This document shows, piece after piece, positions 17,286 to 29,025 of a stretch of 64,000 nt of DNA. This DNA comes from Sphingomonas sp. Ag1 (GTDB lineage Bacteria; Pseudomonadota; Alphaproteobacteria; Sphingomonadales; Sphingomonadaceae): contig NZ_LAZX01000089.1 of the NCBI RefSeq assembly GCF_000980895.1, positions 62,001 through 126,000 of the forward strand. Direction: 5' to 3'. Under the pieces are notes generated by a model, which ran no database searches, was not told where the DNA came from, and saw nothing but the letters and a program-made list of their open reading frames with translations. How positions within the stretch are numbered: position 1 is the stretch's first letter; the number at the start of each line of letters is the position of its first letter. The position numbers were made by a program, and so were the translations under genes.

Positions 17286-18434
17286 TTGGGCAAGACAATC
17301 GCGGCGGCCGGATTGCTGGCGATCACCTCCGCCGCGGCGATCGCGGGGCAGGGCGGTAAGGCGGAGGCGCCGCGCGCGCGGGAGGCGGGGGTGACGATCG
17401 GCGTGCTGCCGGCAGGGCCGCGCAACGCGATCACCGATGTCGCCGGCGTGCGGGTGGGGCATGTCACGATCGAGGAGGGGCGCGACGTGCATACCGGCGT
17501 CACCGCCGTCGTGCCGCATGGCGGCAACGTCTTCCGATCGCGCGTGCCGGCGGGGTTCGTCGCCTATAACGCCTTTGGCAAGTTCGCCGGGTCGACTCAG
17601 GTCGTGGAGCTGGGCGAGATCGAGACGCCGATCCTGCTGACCAACACGCTGAACGTGCCCGAGGCGATGGCGGCGGCGGTCGAATGGACGCTGGCGCAGC
17701 CGGGCAACGAAAAGGTGCGATCGGTGAACGCGGTGGTGGGGGAGACCAACGACGGCTTCCTGAACGACATCCGCCGCCGGCGCGTGACCATCGCCGATGC
17801 GCGCCGCGCGATCGAGGCCGCGCGCGAGGGGCCGGTGGCGGAGGGCGCGGTGGGCGCGGGCACGGGAACGGTCGCGTTCGAATATAAGGGCGGGATCGGC
17901 ACGGCGTCACGCCGCTTGCCGGCCGCAATGGGCGGCTGGACGCTCGGCGTGCTGGTGCAGAGCAATTACGGCGGGGTGCTCAACATCGCGGGCGTGCCGG
18001 TGGGCCAGCGGCTGGGGCGGCACGAGTTCGCCGGGCGGGTGGAACGCGGCACGGCGGATGGATCGGTGGTGATCGTGATCGCGACCGACGCGCCGCTTTC
18101 CGACCGCAACCTGCGCCGGATCGCCGAGCGCGCGTTCATCGGGATCGGGCGGACCGGATCATCCTTCTCCAACGGATCGGGTGATTATGCGATTGCCTTT
18201 TCCACCCATGCGGCGGTGCGCCGCGAGGAAGGGAAGGCGGGGGCGGTCGGTGCCACGGCGGCCGAGCTGCGCAACGAGGCAATGTCGCCGCTGTTCCAGG
18301 CGGCGGCGGAGGCGACCGAGGAAGCGGTGATCAACTCGCTGTTCGCCGCGCGGACGGTGACGGGGCATCGCGGCACCGCCGAGCAACTGCCGCTGGACAA
18401 GGTGCTGCCGTGGGTTGCTGGCGCGGGGAAGTGA
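17286..18434 (+). CDS. P1 family peptidase (DmpA/L-aminopeptidase type)
   Basis: DmpA-type peptidases are Ntn-fold hydrolases that cut themselves before a serine to give two chains. Conserved blocks seen are GPRNAITDVAGVRVGH, HGGNVFRSRVPAGFVAYNAFG, NAVVGETNDGFLND and the processing region SFSNGSGDYAIAFST (the cut is expected at a Gly-Ser bond). I prefer the TTG at 17286, with AGAGG 8 bases upstream and a signal peptide directly after it (382 residues). A GTG at 17190 would add 32 charged residues before the signal peptide. The protein is probably periplasmic. Confidence 0.88.
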   Translation: MGKTIAAAGLLAITSAAAIAGQGGKAEAPRAREAGVTIGVLPAGPRNAITDVAGVRVGHVTIEEGRDVHTGVTAVVPHGGNVFRSRVPAGFVAYNAFGKFAGSTQVVELGEIETPILLTNTLNVPEAMAAAVEWTLAQPGNEKVRSVNAVVGETNDGFLNDIRRRRVTIADARRAIEAAREGPVAEGAVGAGTGTVAFEYKGGIGTASRRLPAAMGGWTLGVLVQSNYGGVLNIAGVPVGQRLGRHEFAGRVERGTADGSVVIVIATDAPLSDRNLRRIAERAFIGIGRTGSSFSNGSGDYAIAFSTHAAVRREEGKAGAVGATAAELRNEAMSPLFQAAAEATEEAVINSLFAARTVTGHRGTAEQLPLDKVLPWVAGAGK

Positions 18435-18706
18435 GCGGCCGCTCGCGCGCGCCGGCAGGATGGGGGCGGCGCGGGTGGCAGATTCATCGAAGCGGATGGA
18501 CGGGAAGCGCCCCACGAGCAGGCATTCGCCGCCTTGTATTTGGCGCCCTCGCGGGGCATCCTGCGGACGCCGAAAATAGAGTGGCAGGTCGGTAGCTCCT
18601 GCGCCCGCTCATCGGGTTCTTCCCAGCCGCGGCGTCAACCCAACGCGTTTGGGAAGGCGCTGACACATGAGGTTCGCGTCTTCCCGGCTGATGCTGAGGA
18701 ATGATC

Positions 18707-19141
18707 ATGGTTCAACTTGCGACCGCTGCTCTCGTTCTTGCCACGCTCTTCGCGGGCGCTGCACTCTACATAAGTCTCGTCGAACATCCTGCGCGTCTTG
18801 GTTTAGCAGATGGTCCATTGCTGGCGCAGTGGCAGCCCAGCTACAAGCGAGCGCTTCCGATCCAGTCGGGCTTAGCGGTCCTCGGGGGCGCGGCGGGGCT
18901 GATCGTTGGGTATTACTCGGCTGATTGGCGCTGGTTTGCTGGAAGCATCCTGTTGCTCGCCAACTGGCCATTCACGCTCCTCGCTATCATGCCGGTCAAC
19001 AAACGCTTGATGGCGATGCAGGTTGGTGAGGCGGGCCCTGGAAGCCGAGCGATGCTGGTGCGTTGGGGAAAGCTGCACAACGTCAGGAGTGCGCTTGGAG
19101 CAGCCTCGACGCTGCTCTTCGCATTGGCGTTGGCTGGCTAA
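18707..19141 (+). CDS. DUF1772 membrane protein
   Basis: The encoded 144 residues form about four membrane segments, with E-H-P-A-R near residue 26 and N-W-P-F-T-L-L-A-I-M-P-V-N-K-R, the conserved core of DUF1772 (the anthrone-oxygenase-like family). GAGGA ends 6 bases before the ATG at 18707 and touches the ATG at 18701, so the second ATG is preferred. Codon use is less GC-biased than in the housekeeping genes around it, which suggests an acquired block with the next two genes. The activity is unknown. Confidence 0.8.
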   Translation: MVQLATAALVLATLFAGAALYISLVEHPARLGLADGPLLAQWQPSYKRALPIQSGLAVLGGAAGLIVGYYSADWRWFAGSILLLANWPFTLLAIMPVNKRLMAMQVGEAGPGSRAMLVRWGKLHNVRSALGAASTLLFALALAG

Positions 19142-19142
19142 T

Positions 19143-19235
19143 GGCAGCTCTCCACCCGTTGTCGGCCGTTCCGCATCGACGCTGTCGACTCCAAAAGCGG
19201 CCGTTCTGCTTCCGCCCCAATTGCGGACATTCGAG
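19143..19235. repeat. dispersed intergenic repeat, copy 1
   Basis: This starts at the stop codon of the DUF1772 gene with GGCAGCT, then CCACCCGTTGTCGGCCGTTC, and ends in CCCCAATTGCGGACATTCG. CGGCCGTTC occurs twice within it. Its left end matches copies 2 and 3 and its right end matches copy 2 (CCCAATAGCGGAC). It looks like the palindromic extragenic repeats carried in many copies by sphingomonad genomes. Confidence 0.65.
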
Positions 19236-19255
19236 CTGGCGCCTAGCATTGAGCC

Positions 19256-19813
19256 ATGAACCCGACCTTCCAGACCGTATTCGATCTGACCGGGCAAACA
19301 AACCTCATTCAACCGGCCTACTGGTTCTTCGCGATCTTTTTGCTTCCGGGCGTCGTTCTCGTGATGTTGGCATGGCTGGCAGTCAGAGGGCGTTGGCGTT
19401 CGCGTCGCTCACTGCCGATATTTGCGGCTATATGGTTAGTGATCTGCGCTTGTATCATCACGACTGAAGTCCGAGATACCGCCGCAATCCGCAATGCCGT
19501 TGTGGCAGGAGAGGCACAGTCAGTAGAAGGCTGTTTGCAATACTTTCGTCCCGGCTCTCCCTACGGAACAAAGATTGCCACAGGGAATGAAGAGTGGAGT
19601 GTCAACGGACTTATATTCAACTATGGTTCGGGAGAAATCCGCCCGACATTCCACTCAGTCTCAACGGCGGGCGGTTTGGTCCGACCCGACTCGCGAGTGC
19701 GAGTCTCGTTTGTTGTTAGCCCCGCGTTTGGCCGACGCGAGATCGTCAAGCTTGAACTTGCGCCACATGCGTGCCCGGTGGCGCGTCAAGTTAAAGCGTT
19801 TGACCACCCATAA
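19256..19813 (+). CDS. hypothetical membrane-anchored protein
   Basis: The 185-residue protein has two N-terminal hydrophobic helices (about 22-44 and 56-73). A soluble domain of about 110 residues follows, with two cysteines (G-C-L-Q-Y-F and H-A-C-P-V) that could pair outside the membrane. The soluble part reads as mostly beta strands: SVNGLIFNYGSGE, then VRVSFVVS, then IVKLEL. No family is recognised. Start, spacing and codon use resemble the genes on either side, and a repeat copy follows its stop. Confidence 0.65.
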   Translation: MNPTFQTVFDLTGQTNLIQPAYWFFAIFLLPGVVLVMLAWLAVRGRWRSRRSLPIFAAIWLVICACIITTEVRDTAAIRNAVVAGEAQSVEGCLQYFRPGSPYGTKIATGNEEWSVNGLIFNYGSGEIRPTFHSVSTAGGLVRPDSRVRVSFVVSPAFGRREIVKLELAPHACPVARQVKAFDHP

Positions 19814-19907
19814 GGAACGTCCGCTTTCCACCCAATCTCGGCCGTTCGCTATCGCGCGCGGGGCGTTTAAAGCAGACAGGCAGCTGTCGCCCAATAGCGG
19901 ACCTTGG
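19814..19907. repeat. dispersed intergenic repeat, copy 2
   Basis: Directly after the preceding stop, GTCCGCTTTCCACCC begins the element and GCCCAATAGCGGAC closes it. The outer 7 bases (GTCCGCT and AGCGGAC, 19820-19826 and about 19887-19893) form an inverted repeat. CCACCCAATCTCGGCCGTTC matches copy 1 with a few changes. The arrangement suggests a foldable element of 75-95 bases. Confidence 0.65.
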
Positions 19908-19944
19908 CGGTAACCGTTAAGACGGTGGCAGGGAGGGAGCCTTT

Positions 19945-20292
19945 ATGTTGCGCGCGCTGATCAACTGGATGGATCGAGACTGGGCGCACCGCAAATACAA
20001 CCCGGTGTTCGCCTTTGGTCAACGCCTCGTCTGGGGCGTCCCGGTCTTCTTGAGCCTTGCGGTAATCGGCGCACTTGAGGCTTTAGGCTTTTCACGCGAC
20101 GGTCCGGCTGTTTTCGGCGCCCTTGTGTTGGGCGTTGCCGGGACGTTCGCCATCATGCTCATCTCACTTTACCGTTGGGCAACCGGCTACAGCCGTTCCG
20201 AGTTCCAAGAGCGGGCAGCGGCCGAACATCGGGCGCGGTCCGCTCGACGACAGGCGTCCTTCCGACGCTTGTTCAAGCAAAACGGCAGCTAA
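19945..20292 (+). CDS. small membrane hypothetical protein
   Basis: The ATG at 19945 follows AGGGAGGGAG at good spacing and gives 115 residues. Two membrane helices (about 32-48 and 54-74) are followed by a basic, Arg/Ala-rich amphipathic tail likely to be cytoplasmic. It has no cysteine and no recognisable family. It is the third of three short genes in this block, each ending at a copy of the same repeat. Confidence 0.65.
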   Translation: MLRALINWMDRDWAHRKYNPVFAFGQRLVWGVPVFLSLAVIGALEALGFSRDGPAVFGALVLGVAGTFAIMLISLYRWATGYSRSEFQERAAAEHRARSARRQASFRRLFKQNGS

Positions 20293-20312
20293 CCTCCCAA
20301 TCTCGGACCATC
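20283..20312. repeat. dispersed intergenic repeat, partial copy 3
   Basis: CGGCAGCTAACCTCCCAATCTCGGACC spans the stop codon of the preceding gene and matches the left ends of copies 1 and 2 (GGCAGCT, CCxCCC, TCGG). The right half is missing; the 3' end of the convergent serine hydrolase gene begins here. It may have been cut by that gene or be a half element. Confidence 0.5.
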
Positions 20313-21579
20313 AGCCCTCGTTCTGGAAGCGGTCGCTAGCGGGATCACGGTTTTGCCGCGGCGGTAGGGGCAGCGCCTCGCACAGGCGGTCGGTGGCCAG
20401 GGCGATGCGGGATTCGGCGGTGGTGCGGTTGGAGGGGGTGTTTTCGACCGCGCGCGTTTCGGTGTTGAAGGCGAGCAGGCTGGCGGCGCGGCGGGCGGGG
20501 CAGAGGCTGAGATAGGCGCGAAAGCCGTTCTGGTCGCCATTGTGGCCGATGAAGGTGAGGCCGCCGGGGGCCTGGTCGATGAAGAAGGACAGGCCGGCCT
20601 TCGTCGCGGGTGCCATTCGGCCTTGCGAATAATCCTCGCCGGCGGCGATCTGCGGCGCCCACATTTCCTCCAGCGAGGATCGCTTGAGCACCAGATCGTG
20701 CCGCGCTGCGGCGGCGGGGTCGCCGAGGAGGAAGGTGGCGTATTTTGCCATGTCGGGCATCGGCGCGTTCAGGCCGCCGTTGGAGACGGTGACGCCGGTG
20801 TCGGCGTCGAACGGCGCCTCCACCCGCTTGCCATCGCGGATCAGATAGCTGTGCGAGCGGTGCGGCAGGAGGTGCGGCGGGGTGCGATCGAAATAGCTGT
20901 CGTACATGCCGAGCGGGCGCAGGATGTTCTTGTCGACATAAACCTCCCAATCCTCGCCCGAGAGGCGTTCGATCACCTGGCCGAGATAGACGATGCCGGG
21001 GTTGGAATAGCTGAAGCGGCTGCCGGGGCGGAACTGGACCTGGGTGTAGGGGAGCATGGCGACAAGCTGCGACCAGCGCGCCGGCTCGAACGGTTGCCAC
21101 GCGGCCTCGCGCCACGGCCAGGTGGGGCCACCATAGCCGGCGGAATGGCTCATCAGGTGGCGAAGCGTGATCGCATCGTTGCTGCCGTGCGGATTATGGA
21201 CGGCGGCAAGCTCCGGCACGTAGCGGGTGATCGGATCGTCGAGCGTGAGCAGGCCGCGGTCGCGCAATTGCATGATCGCGATGCCGGTCATCGTCTTGGT
21301 GATCGACGCCCAGTGGAAGATCGTGCGCGCATCGACCGGGGTACGCGTGGCGGCGTCCTGATAGCCGATATGGTCGGCGACGGCGGTGCGCCCGTCGCGC
21401 AGGAAATAGAAGCTGCTGCCGACGATCCCCGCCTCCGCCACGACGCGGCGGTGCGTGTCCCGGAACTCGCCGAGTGCGCGGTCGAACGATGCCGGCGCGG
21501 CGGCAGCGGGGAGCGGCATCAGTGCGGCGCTAAGCAGGGCGGGCGGGATGAGGGCGGCGGGGATGAATCGGGCGGGCAC
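20311..21579 (-). CDS. serine hydrolase, beta-lactamase-related
   Basis: This is a class-C-like serine hydrolase (COG1680) of 422 residues with a signal peptide ending near PLPAAAA, so it is secreted or periplasmic. The nucleophile motif is HWASITKTMTG (S-x-x-K), the second motif is the tyrosine in RFSYSNPGIVYLG, and the C-terminal GHNGDQNGF stands for the H-x-G strand. The family includes D-aminopeptidases, esterases and PBP-like proteins, and a specific substrate cannot be read. It is convergent with the small gene at 19945. Confidence 0.87.
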   Translation of the reverse strand: MPARFIPAALIPPALLSAALMPLPAAAAPASFDRALGEFRDTHRRVVAEAGIVGSSFYFLRDGRTAVADHIGYQDAATRTPVDARTIFHWASITKTMTGIAIMQLRDRGLLTLDDPITRYVPELAAVHNPHGSNDAITLRHLMSHSAGYGGPTWPWREAAWQPFEPARWSQLVAMLPYTQVQFRPGSRFSYSNPGIVYLGQVIERLSGEDWEVYVDKNILRPLGMYDSYFDRTPPHLLPHRSHSYLIRDGKRVEAPFDADTGVTVSNGGLNAPMPDMAKYATFLLGDPAAAARHDLVLKRSSLEEMWAPQIAAGEDYSQGRMAPATKAGLSFFIDQAPGGLTFIGHNGDQNGFRAYLSLCPARRAASLLAFNTETRAVENTPSNRTTAESRIALATDRLCEALPLPPRQNRDPASDRFQNEG

Positions 21580-21684
21580 GCGGAGGCTTCCTGAAGGCAG
21601 GGACGTGGGATCGCCAGAACGGCGGCCCGCAGAGTGGAGCGCGCGTCCTGCTTTGTCGAGGGAGTCGCCCGGCGGGCCGGATCG

Positions 21685-23061
21685 TCAGGGCGGCGGGGGC
21701 GCGTCGGTTGCCTCCGCGGCGAGGGTGCGCACGTCGACGCGCGCCTTCAGCCGGGCGGCGAGGAGGGCGGTGCCGCTGACCTTGCGCTGGACGAACAAGG
21801 TCTCCACGTCGGGGACGTGCCAGGTGGCGCGATCCTCGATCATCGCCTTGGCTTCCTCGCGGATCACGGGGACGAAGGCGCGGTCGCCGAAGTCGAAGGG
21901 GCCGGGGCGGTGGATGGTGGCGTCGACCGCCGCGATCATCCGGTCGACTGCCGGGCGGTGCGCCGCCGCTGCGCGGGCGCCGATGAAGCCGGTCTCGATC
22001 GCGACATCGCGCATCGCGTCGCGATCACGTGCGAGGCCGGCGTGGATGAGGCGGGTATAGGCCTCTGCGGTGGCGGCGGGCACGGCGCGGGTGGCCCCGA
22101 AATCGAGCAGCACCAGCCGGCCGGTGTCGGGTTGCCAGCGGTAATTGGCGAAATTGGGGTCGGTCTGCATCACCCGGAATTCGAACAATTCGCGCAGCAC
22201 GAGGCTGACCAGCGCATCCATCGCGGCATCGCGCGCGGGCTGGTCGGCGCCCTCCAGCGTCTCGATCGGGCGGCCGTCGATGAACTCCATCGCGAGCACG
22301 CGGCGAGTGGTGAGCGCGGGTTCGAGGCCGGGGACGACGTAGCGATCGTCGCCGGCCAGACGATCGCGATAGGCGCGCATCTGTTCGCCCTCGCGCAGGT
22401 AATCCGCCTCCTCGCGCAGCTGGCGCTTCGCCTCGGTGAGGAGCGGGGCGATATCGAGCGTCGAGGGGAGGAGGTTCGAGACGCGCAGCAGCGTCGCGAC
22501 ATTGTCGACATCGGCGTCGATGCTGTTCGCGACACCGGGATATTGGACCTTGATCGCGAGGCGCCGGCCGTCGGGCAGGGTGGCGCGGTGGACCTGGCCG
22601 ATCGAGGCGGCGGCGATCGGCGTTGCCTCGAACCGGGCGAAGCGGCGGCGCCAGTCGGCGCCCCATTCGGCCTTCAGCACCTTGTTGAGCTGTTGCGGGG
22701 GCATGCGATAGGCCTGGTTGCGCAGCCGGGCGAGGATGGTGGCGAGTTCGGGCGGCAGCATGTCGCCGGCGTCCATCGAGATCATCTGGCCAAGCTTCAT
22801 CGCCGCGCCGCGCAGGTGCGACAGGCGATCGGCGACGCGGGTGGCGTTGGCCGGGGTCAGCACCAGATCGCCAAGGCGCGGCCGCTCTCCGGCGGCGAGG
22901 CGGCGTGCGCCCTCCGCCAGCATCCCGCCCGCGACGCCGCCGGCAAGCCGCCCGTAGGTGCCGAGCCGGGCGATGCGGCCCGACGGGATCGCGCGGCCGG
23001 GGGTGGCAGGATCGGGGGCGTGGGGATCGGGAAGGAACGGATCGGAAGGATCGTCGGTCAT
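21685..23061 (-). CDS. ABC1/AarF (UbiB-like) atypical kinase
   Basis: This is a member of the ABC1 family, linked in other organisms to ubiquinone synthesis or lipid handling. I use the ATG 23059-23061 (458 residues). The ABC1-specific K-x-G-Q motif is MKLGQMISMDAGDMLPPE, the lysine strand is AIKVQYPG, and the metal-binding aspartate is in VLLDFGATR. There is no C-terminal membrane helix of the E. coli UbiB kind, so it belongs to the soluble AarF branch. An Asp/Pro-rich N-terminal 35 residues is probably disordered. Confidence 0.88.
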   Translation of the reverse strand: MTDDPSDPFLPDPHAPDPATPGRAIPSGRIARLGTYGRLAGGVAGGMLAEGARRLAAGERPRLGDLVLTPANATRVADRLSHLRGAAMKLGQMISMDAGDMLPPELATILARLRNQAYRMPPQQLNKVLKAEWGADWRRRFARFEATPIAAASIGQVHRATLPDGRRLAIKVQYPGVANSIDADVDNVATLLRVSNLLPSTLDIAPLLTEAKRQLREEADYLREGEQMRAYRDRLAGDDRYVVPGLEPALTTRRVLAMEFIDGRPIETLEGADQPARDAAMDALVSLVLRELFEFRVMQTDPNFANYRWQPDTGRLVLLDFGATRAVPAATAEAYTRLIHAGLARDRDAMRDVAIETGFIGARAAAAHRPAVDRMIAAVDATIHRPGPFDFGDRAFVPVIREEAKAMIEDRATWHVPDVETLFVQRKVSGTALLAARLKARVDVRTLAAEATDAPPPP

Positions 23062-23173
23062 CCCGCTACGACTGGCGGGGGCGGCAATCGTTCCGCTGGG
23101 GCGGGGCTGGATAGGGGAACCGTAGCCGTGGCCGCGCCTTTCATGTCGGGGTGGCGGCCAACAGGAGTATGTC

Positions 23174-23722
23174 ATGGCTTTGCGCATCGCCTCGATCGTC
23201 GGCAGCCTGCGGCGCGATTCGCTCAACCGGCGACTGCACGACGCGCTGCTTCGCCTGGCACCGGCCGACCTTTCCTTTCACGACGTGCCCATCGGCCACC
23301 TGCCACTCTACAACCAGGACGAGGAGGCAGACCCGGCCGAGCCGGTACGGCGGCTGAAGCGCCCGATTGCGGAGGCCGACGGCGTGCTGTTCGTCACGCC
23401 CGAATATAATCGATTGATCCCCGGGGTTCTGAAGAACGCGCTCGACCATGGATCGCGCCCGCCGGGGGAGAGCGTGTGGGCGGGGCGGCCGGCCGGCATC
23501 ATCGGGGTGTCGCAGGGCAAGATCGGCACGGCGCTGGCGCAGCAGCACCTGCGCAACATCCTGGCCTATCTCGATATGCCGACGCTGGGGCAGCCGGAGG
23601 CGTTCATCCAGTGGAGCGACGCGATGCTGGATGCGGACGGCACGATCGCCGCTGGCAGTCGTGCGTTCCTGCAAGGCTGGATGGACCGCTTTGCCGGCTG
23701 GGTGCGGCGGCACGCGGGCTGA
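23174..23722 (+). CDS. NADPH-dependent FMN reductase family protein
   Basis: This is a flavodoxin-fold protein of 182 residues. The FMN phosphate loop is at IVGSLRRDSLNRRL, the second loop is FVTPEYNRLIPGVLKNALDH, and GIIGVSQGKIGTALAQ covers the isoalloxazine side. The ATG is preceded by CAGGAG. Homologues reduce FMN, azo dyes, quinones or chromate with NAD(P)H; the natural substrate is not set by sequence. It is divergent from the ABC1 kinase gene and convergent with gyrB. Confidence 0.88.
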   Translation: MALRIASIVGSLRRDSLNRRLHDALLRLAPADLSFHDVPIGHLPLYNQDEEADPAEPVRRLKRPIAEADGVLFVTPEYNRLIPGVLKNALDHGSRPPGESVWAGRPAGIIGVSQGKIGTALAQQHLRNILAYLDMPTLGQPEAFIQWSDAMLDADGTIAAGSRAFLQGWMDRFAGWVRRHAG

Positions 23723-23741
23723 GCGACGCGGCGTGCGCGGG

Positions 23742-23775
23742 GAAGGGGCACCGGCCGCGCCGGCGCCCCCTTCGT
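23742..23775. terminator. possible bidirectional terminator
   Basis: GAAGGGGCACCGGC and GCCGGCGCCCCCTTC form a GC-rich stem with one bulge in the short gap between the convergent FMN reductase gene and gyrB. There is no T run on either side, so the call is weak and rests on position and stem strength. Confidence 0.35.
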
Positions 23776-23788
23776 TCGCGATGTGCGA

Positions 23789-26347
<2,559 letters not shown>

Positions 26348-27610
26348 TCAGGCCGGTTGCGCGTGCGCCTGGACGTGCGGGAGCGGCCGTTCGCGCAGGG
26401 TGAGGAACAAAACCGCCGCCAGCGCCAGCGCGATCGCCGCCATGGCGAGCGCGGCGCCATAGCTGCCGGTGGCATCGTACAGCCGCCCGAAGGCAGTGAT
26501 GCCGGTGGCGGTGCCGAACAGACCGATCATCACAAGCAGGCCGTAAAGCTCCCCAAAGGCGCGCAGGCCGAACAGGCGGGTGGCGAGATAGGGCAGCAGA
26601 TCATGCTCCGCGCCGTTCATCAGCCCGGCGAGGAACACCAGCGTCAGCATCAGCGGCAGGCCAGGCGCGGGGAGTTGCAGTCCGACAAAGGCGAGCGCCG
26701 ACACGGTGGCGAAGGCGGCGGCGGTCGCTTGCGGCCGGTAGCGGTCGACCAGCGCGCCCATGACGAGCCGGCCGACGACCTGGCTGGCGGCGAAGGCAGT
26801 GACGAGCAAGGCGGCGGCGGCGGGCGTCAGGCCGCGATCGGTGCCGAGCGGGACGAGCGAGGTGACGAGGCCGACGCTGGCGATGTTGATCAGCGCCGCA
26901 GTGGCGCCGAGCCGCCAGTAGCGGGTGTCGCGCCGGGTTTCCGCGCCGGTCATGCCCTCGACCGGCAGCGCTGCGGCGGGATCATCGGGATCGGGGCGGG
27001 TGGGGGCAGTCCGTTCGTGCCGCAGGAGGTAAAGGACGGCGGGAAGCGCGAGCAGCGCGACGATGAGGCCGAGTGCGACGAAGCCCGCGCGCCAGCCATA
27101 AGCGGCGATGATGATGCCGAGCACCGGGGCGAGCGCCAGCGACGAGATCGAAATGCCGGAGGTGGCGACGCCCAGCGCAATGCCGCGCCGCCCCTCGAAC
27201 CGCTGGGCGATCAGCTTGCCATAGACGATCGCGCTGGTGCCCGGGACGGTGAGCGCGAGGCCGAACACCAGCACCTGATATTGCCACAGCGGCCCCGAGA
27301 GCGATGCCATTCCGGCATAGACGAGGCCAAGCAGCAGCATGGCGAGGATGATGATCGCCTTCACCCCGATGCGGTCGGCGAGGCGGCCGAGGAACGGGAC
27401 GGTGAGGCCGCCGAGCAGCCCGAGGCCGGCGGCAGTGGCGATGTCGCCGCGCGTCCAGCCGAATTCGCCCACCGGGCCGGCGATGAACAGGCTGGACAGA
27501 TTCTGGAACAGCCCCGGCCCGGTGCCGATGCCGATCATCGCCGCGACGACCACAGGCCAGCCGAGACGCCACTCGCCGGCGCGGGCCGGGCGGTGCGTGT
27601 TCCTCTCCAT
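26348..27610 (-). CDS. MFS transporter
   Basis: This is a 12-helix major facilitator of 420 residues. The inter-helix 2-3 loop PFLGRLADRIGVK is a good motif A, the second-half copy is LVMGALVDRYRPQ, and a central cytoplasmic loop of about 30 residues (TAPTRPDPDDPAAA) splits the halves. The N-terminal GTGPGLFQNLSSLF pattern and the general layout resemble monocarboxylate- or oxalate-type carriers, but the substrate is not defined. It sits between recF and gyrB, all on the minus strand. Confidence 0.87.
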   Translation of the reverse strand: MERNTHRPARAGEWRLGWPVVVAAMIGIGTGPGLFQNLSSLFIAGPVGEFGWTRGDIATAAGLGLLGGLTVPFLGRLADRIGVKAIIILAMLLLGLVYAGMASLSGPLWQYQVLVFGLALTVPGTSAIVYGKLIAQRFEGRRGIALGVATSGISISSLALAPVLGIIIAAYGWRAGFVALGLIVALLALPAVLYLLRHERTAPTRPDPDDPAAALPVEGMTGAETRRDTRYWRLGATAALINIASVGLVTSLVPLGTDRGLTPAAAALLVTAFAASQVVGRLVMGALVDRYRPQATAAAFATVSALAFVGLQLPAPGLPLMLTLVFLAGLMNGAEHDLLPYLATRLFGLRAFGELYGLLVMIGLFGTATGITAFGRLYDATGSYGAALAMAAIALALAAVLFLTLRERPLPHVQAHAQPA

Positions 27611-27680
27611 GACGGTGATGGTAGCGCGCGGGGCGGGCGCGTCCAGCGATTATGGCGGGGTCGGGCGTGGGGTCGCGCGC

Positions 27681-28724
27681 CTAACCGAGCGCGATGCGGG
27701 TCGCATCCTCGCCGATCGCGGCGAACAGCGCAGGCTCGGTACCGGTCATCCAGACCTGCGCATGGCCGCTGAGCCGGTCGAACAGCGCGGCGCGGCGGGC
27801 GGGGTCGAGATGCGCGGCGACCTCATCGAGCAGCAGGATCGGGGGCTGGCCGCGGCGCTCACCCACGAGCGCGGCATGGGCGAGGACGATCGACAGAAGC
27901 AATGCCTTCTGCTCGCCCGTGGAGGCCTGAGCGGCGGCGATCTGCTTGTCGCGATGGGTGACGTGGAGATCGGCACGGTGCGGCCCGACGAGGGTGCGAC
28001 CGGCGGCGGCATCGCGCGCGCGGCCGGCGGCAAGCGCGGCGAGCAGCGCGTCGAGGTCGCCGCTCCACCCCTCCAGGGCCAATGTGGCGCGGGGGAAGTC
28101 GGTATCTGAGGTGCCGGCAAGTTGGGCGGAAACCGCGCTTACCGCCTCCCGCCGGGCGGCGTCGATCGCCGCGCCATGCTGCGCCATTTGCGCCTCCAGC
28201 GCTGAGAGCCACTCGCGGTCGGGAAAGGGCTCCGCCAGCAGCTTGTTGCGGGCGCGCATCGCGGCGTCGTAGCGGGTCGATTCGGTGGCGTGACCGGGCA
28301 CCAGCGCGAGCGTCAGCCGATCGAGGAAGCGGCGGCGCTCGCTCGCGGGTTCGACGAACAACCGGTCCATCGCGGGGGTGAGCCACAGCACCGACAGCCA
28401 TTCCGCCAGCGCATTGCCAGGAGCGGCGGCGCCGTTGATGCGGATGACGCGGCGCTCGGGGGCGCTCGCCAGCGTGCCGGTGGCGATTTCCGTCGTGTCG
28501 TCCAGCGTGGCGGCGATGCCGAAGCCGCCTGGCCCGTCGCGGCGCGCGATATCGCCGAGGCTGGCGCGGCGCAGGCCGCGACCGGGCGCGAGCAGCGAGA
28601 CCGCCTCCAGCACATTGGTCTTGCCCGCGCCATTGGGGCCGGTGAGCAGCACGAACCCCGCCCCGGGGGACAGCGCCAGCGCGGAATGGCTGCGCACGTC
28701 GGTCAGCACGAGCCGGCGGATCAT
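27681..28724 (-). CDS. recF: DNA replication and repair protein RecF
   Basis: RecF is an SMC-like ATPase that helps load RecA at gapped DNA. The ATG 28722-28724 gives 347 residues. Walker A is [19 protein letters not shown] (residues about 28-46), followed by the family stretch [12 protein letters not shown]. The signature is [17 protein letters not shown] and Walker B is [12 protein letters not shown]. The length is slightly below the 360 of E. coli. In many bacteria recF lies between dnaN and gyrB; here only gyrB is near and an MFS gene intervenes. Confidence 0.93.
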   Translation of the reverse strand: MIRRLVLTDVRSHSALALSPGAGFVLLTGPNGAGKTNVLEAVSLLAPGRGLRRASLGDIARRDGPGGFGIAATLDDTTEIATGTLASAPERRVIRINGAAAPGNALAEWLSVLWLTPAMDRLFVEPASERRRFLDRLTLALVPGHATESTRYDAAMRARNKLLAEPFPDREWLSALEAQMAQHGAAIDAARREAVSAVSAQLAGTSDTDFPRATLALEGWSGDLDALLAALAAGRARDAAAGRTLVGPHRADLHVTHRDKQIAAAQASTGEQKALLLSIVLAHAALVGERRGQPPILLLDEVAAHLDPARRAALFDRLSGHAQVWMTGTEPALFAAIGEDATRIALG

Positions 28725-28788
28725 CGCCGCCGCTCTACTGTGGCTTGGGAAAAGGCGAAAGCGCCGTGTTGTGCGCGCCGGCGCGCGC

Positions 28789-28995
28789 CTAGTGGCGGAG
28801 GCGCGGGCGATCGCGGCGCAGGAGCGTCGCACTCGCCAGTGCAACGATGGCGTCGCCCGACTGGAGAGCGGCGATGCGGCGAGCATAGCCGGCGGCGAGG
28901 CCGCGATGCGCATGGCGCGCCTCGAATGTCGGCGCGGACGTGGCGCGCACGATCGATAGCTGATGGCGGAAATACAGTTCGTTGAGGTCCATCAT
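28789..28995 (-). CDS. small conserved hypothetical protein
   Basis: The encoded 68 residues begin [17 protein letters not shown] lies a few bases upstream of the tandem ATGs at 28995 and 28992. The protein is helical and basic, with a C-terminal R-R-D-R-P-R-L-R-H, and has no cysteine or signal peptide. The [11 protein letters not shown] opening looks like a recurring short protein family of sphingomonads, but I cannot name a function. It is upstream of recF on the same strand. Confidence 0.6.
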   Translation of the reverse strand: MMDLNELYFRHQLSIVRATSAPTFEARHAHRGLAAGYARRIAALQSGDAIVALASATLLRRDRPRLRH

Positions 28996-29025
28996 CGTGC
29001 CTTCAGAAGGGGTAAGCGAAAGCAC

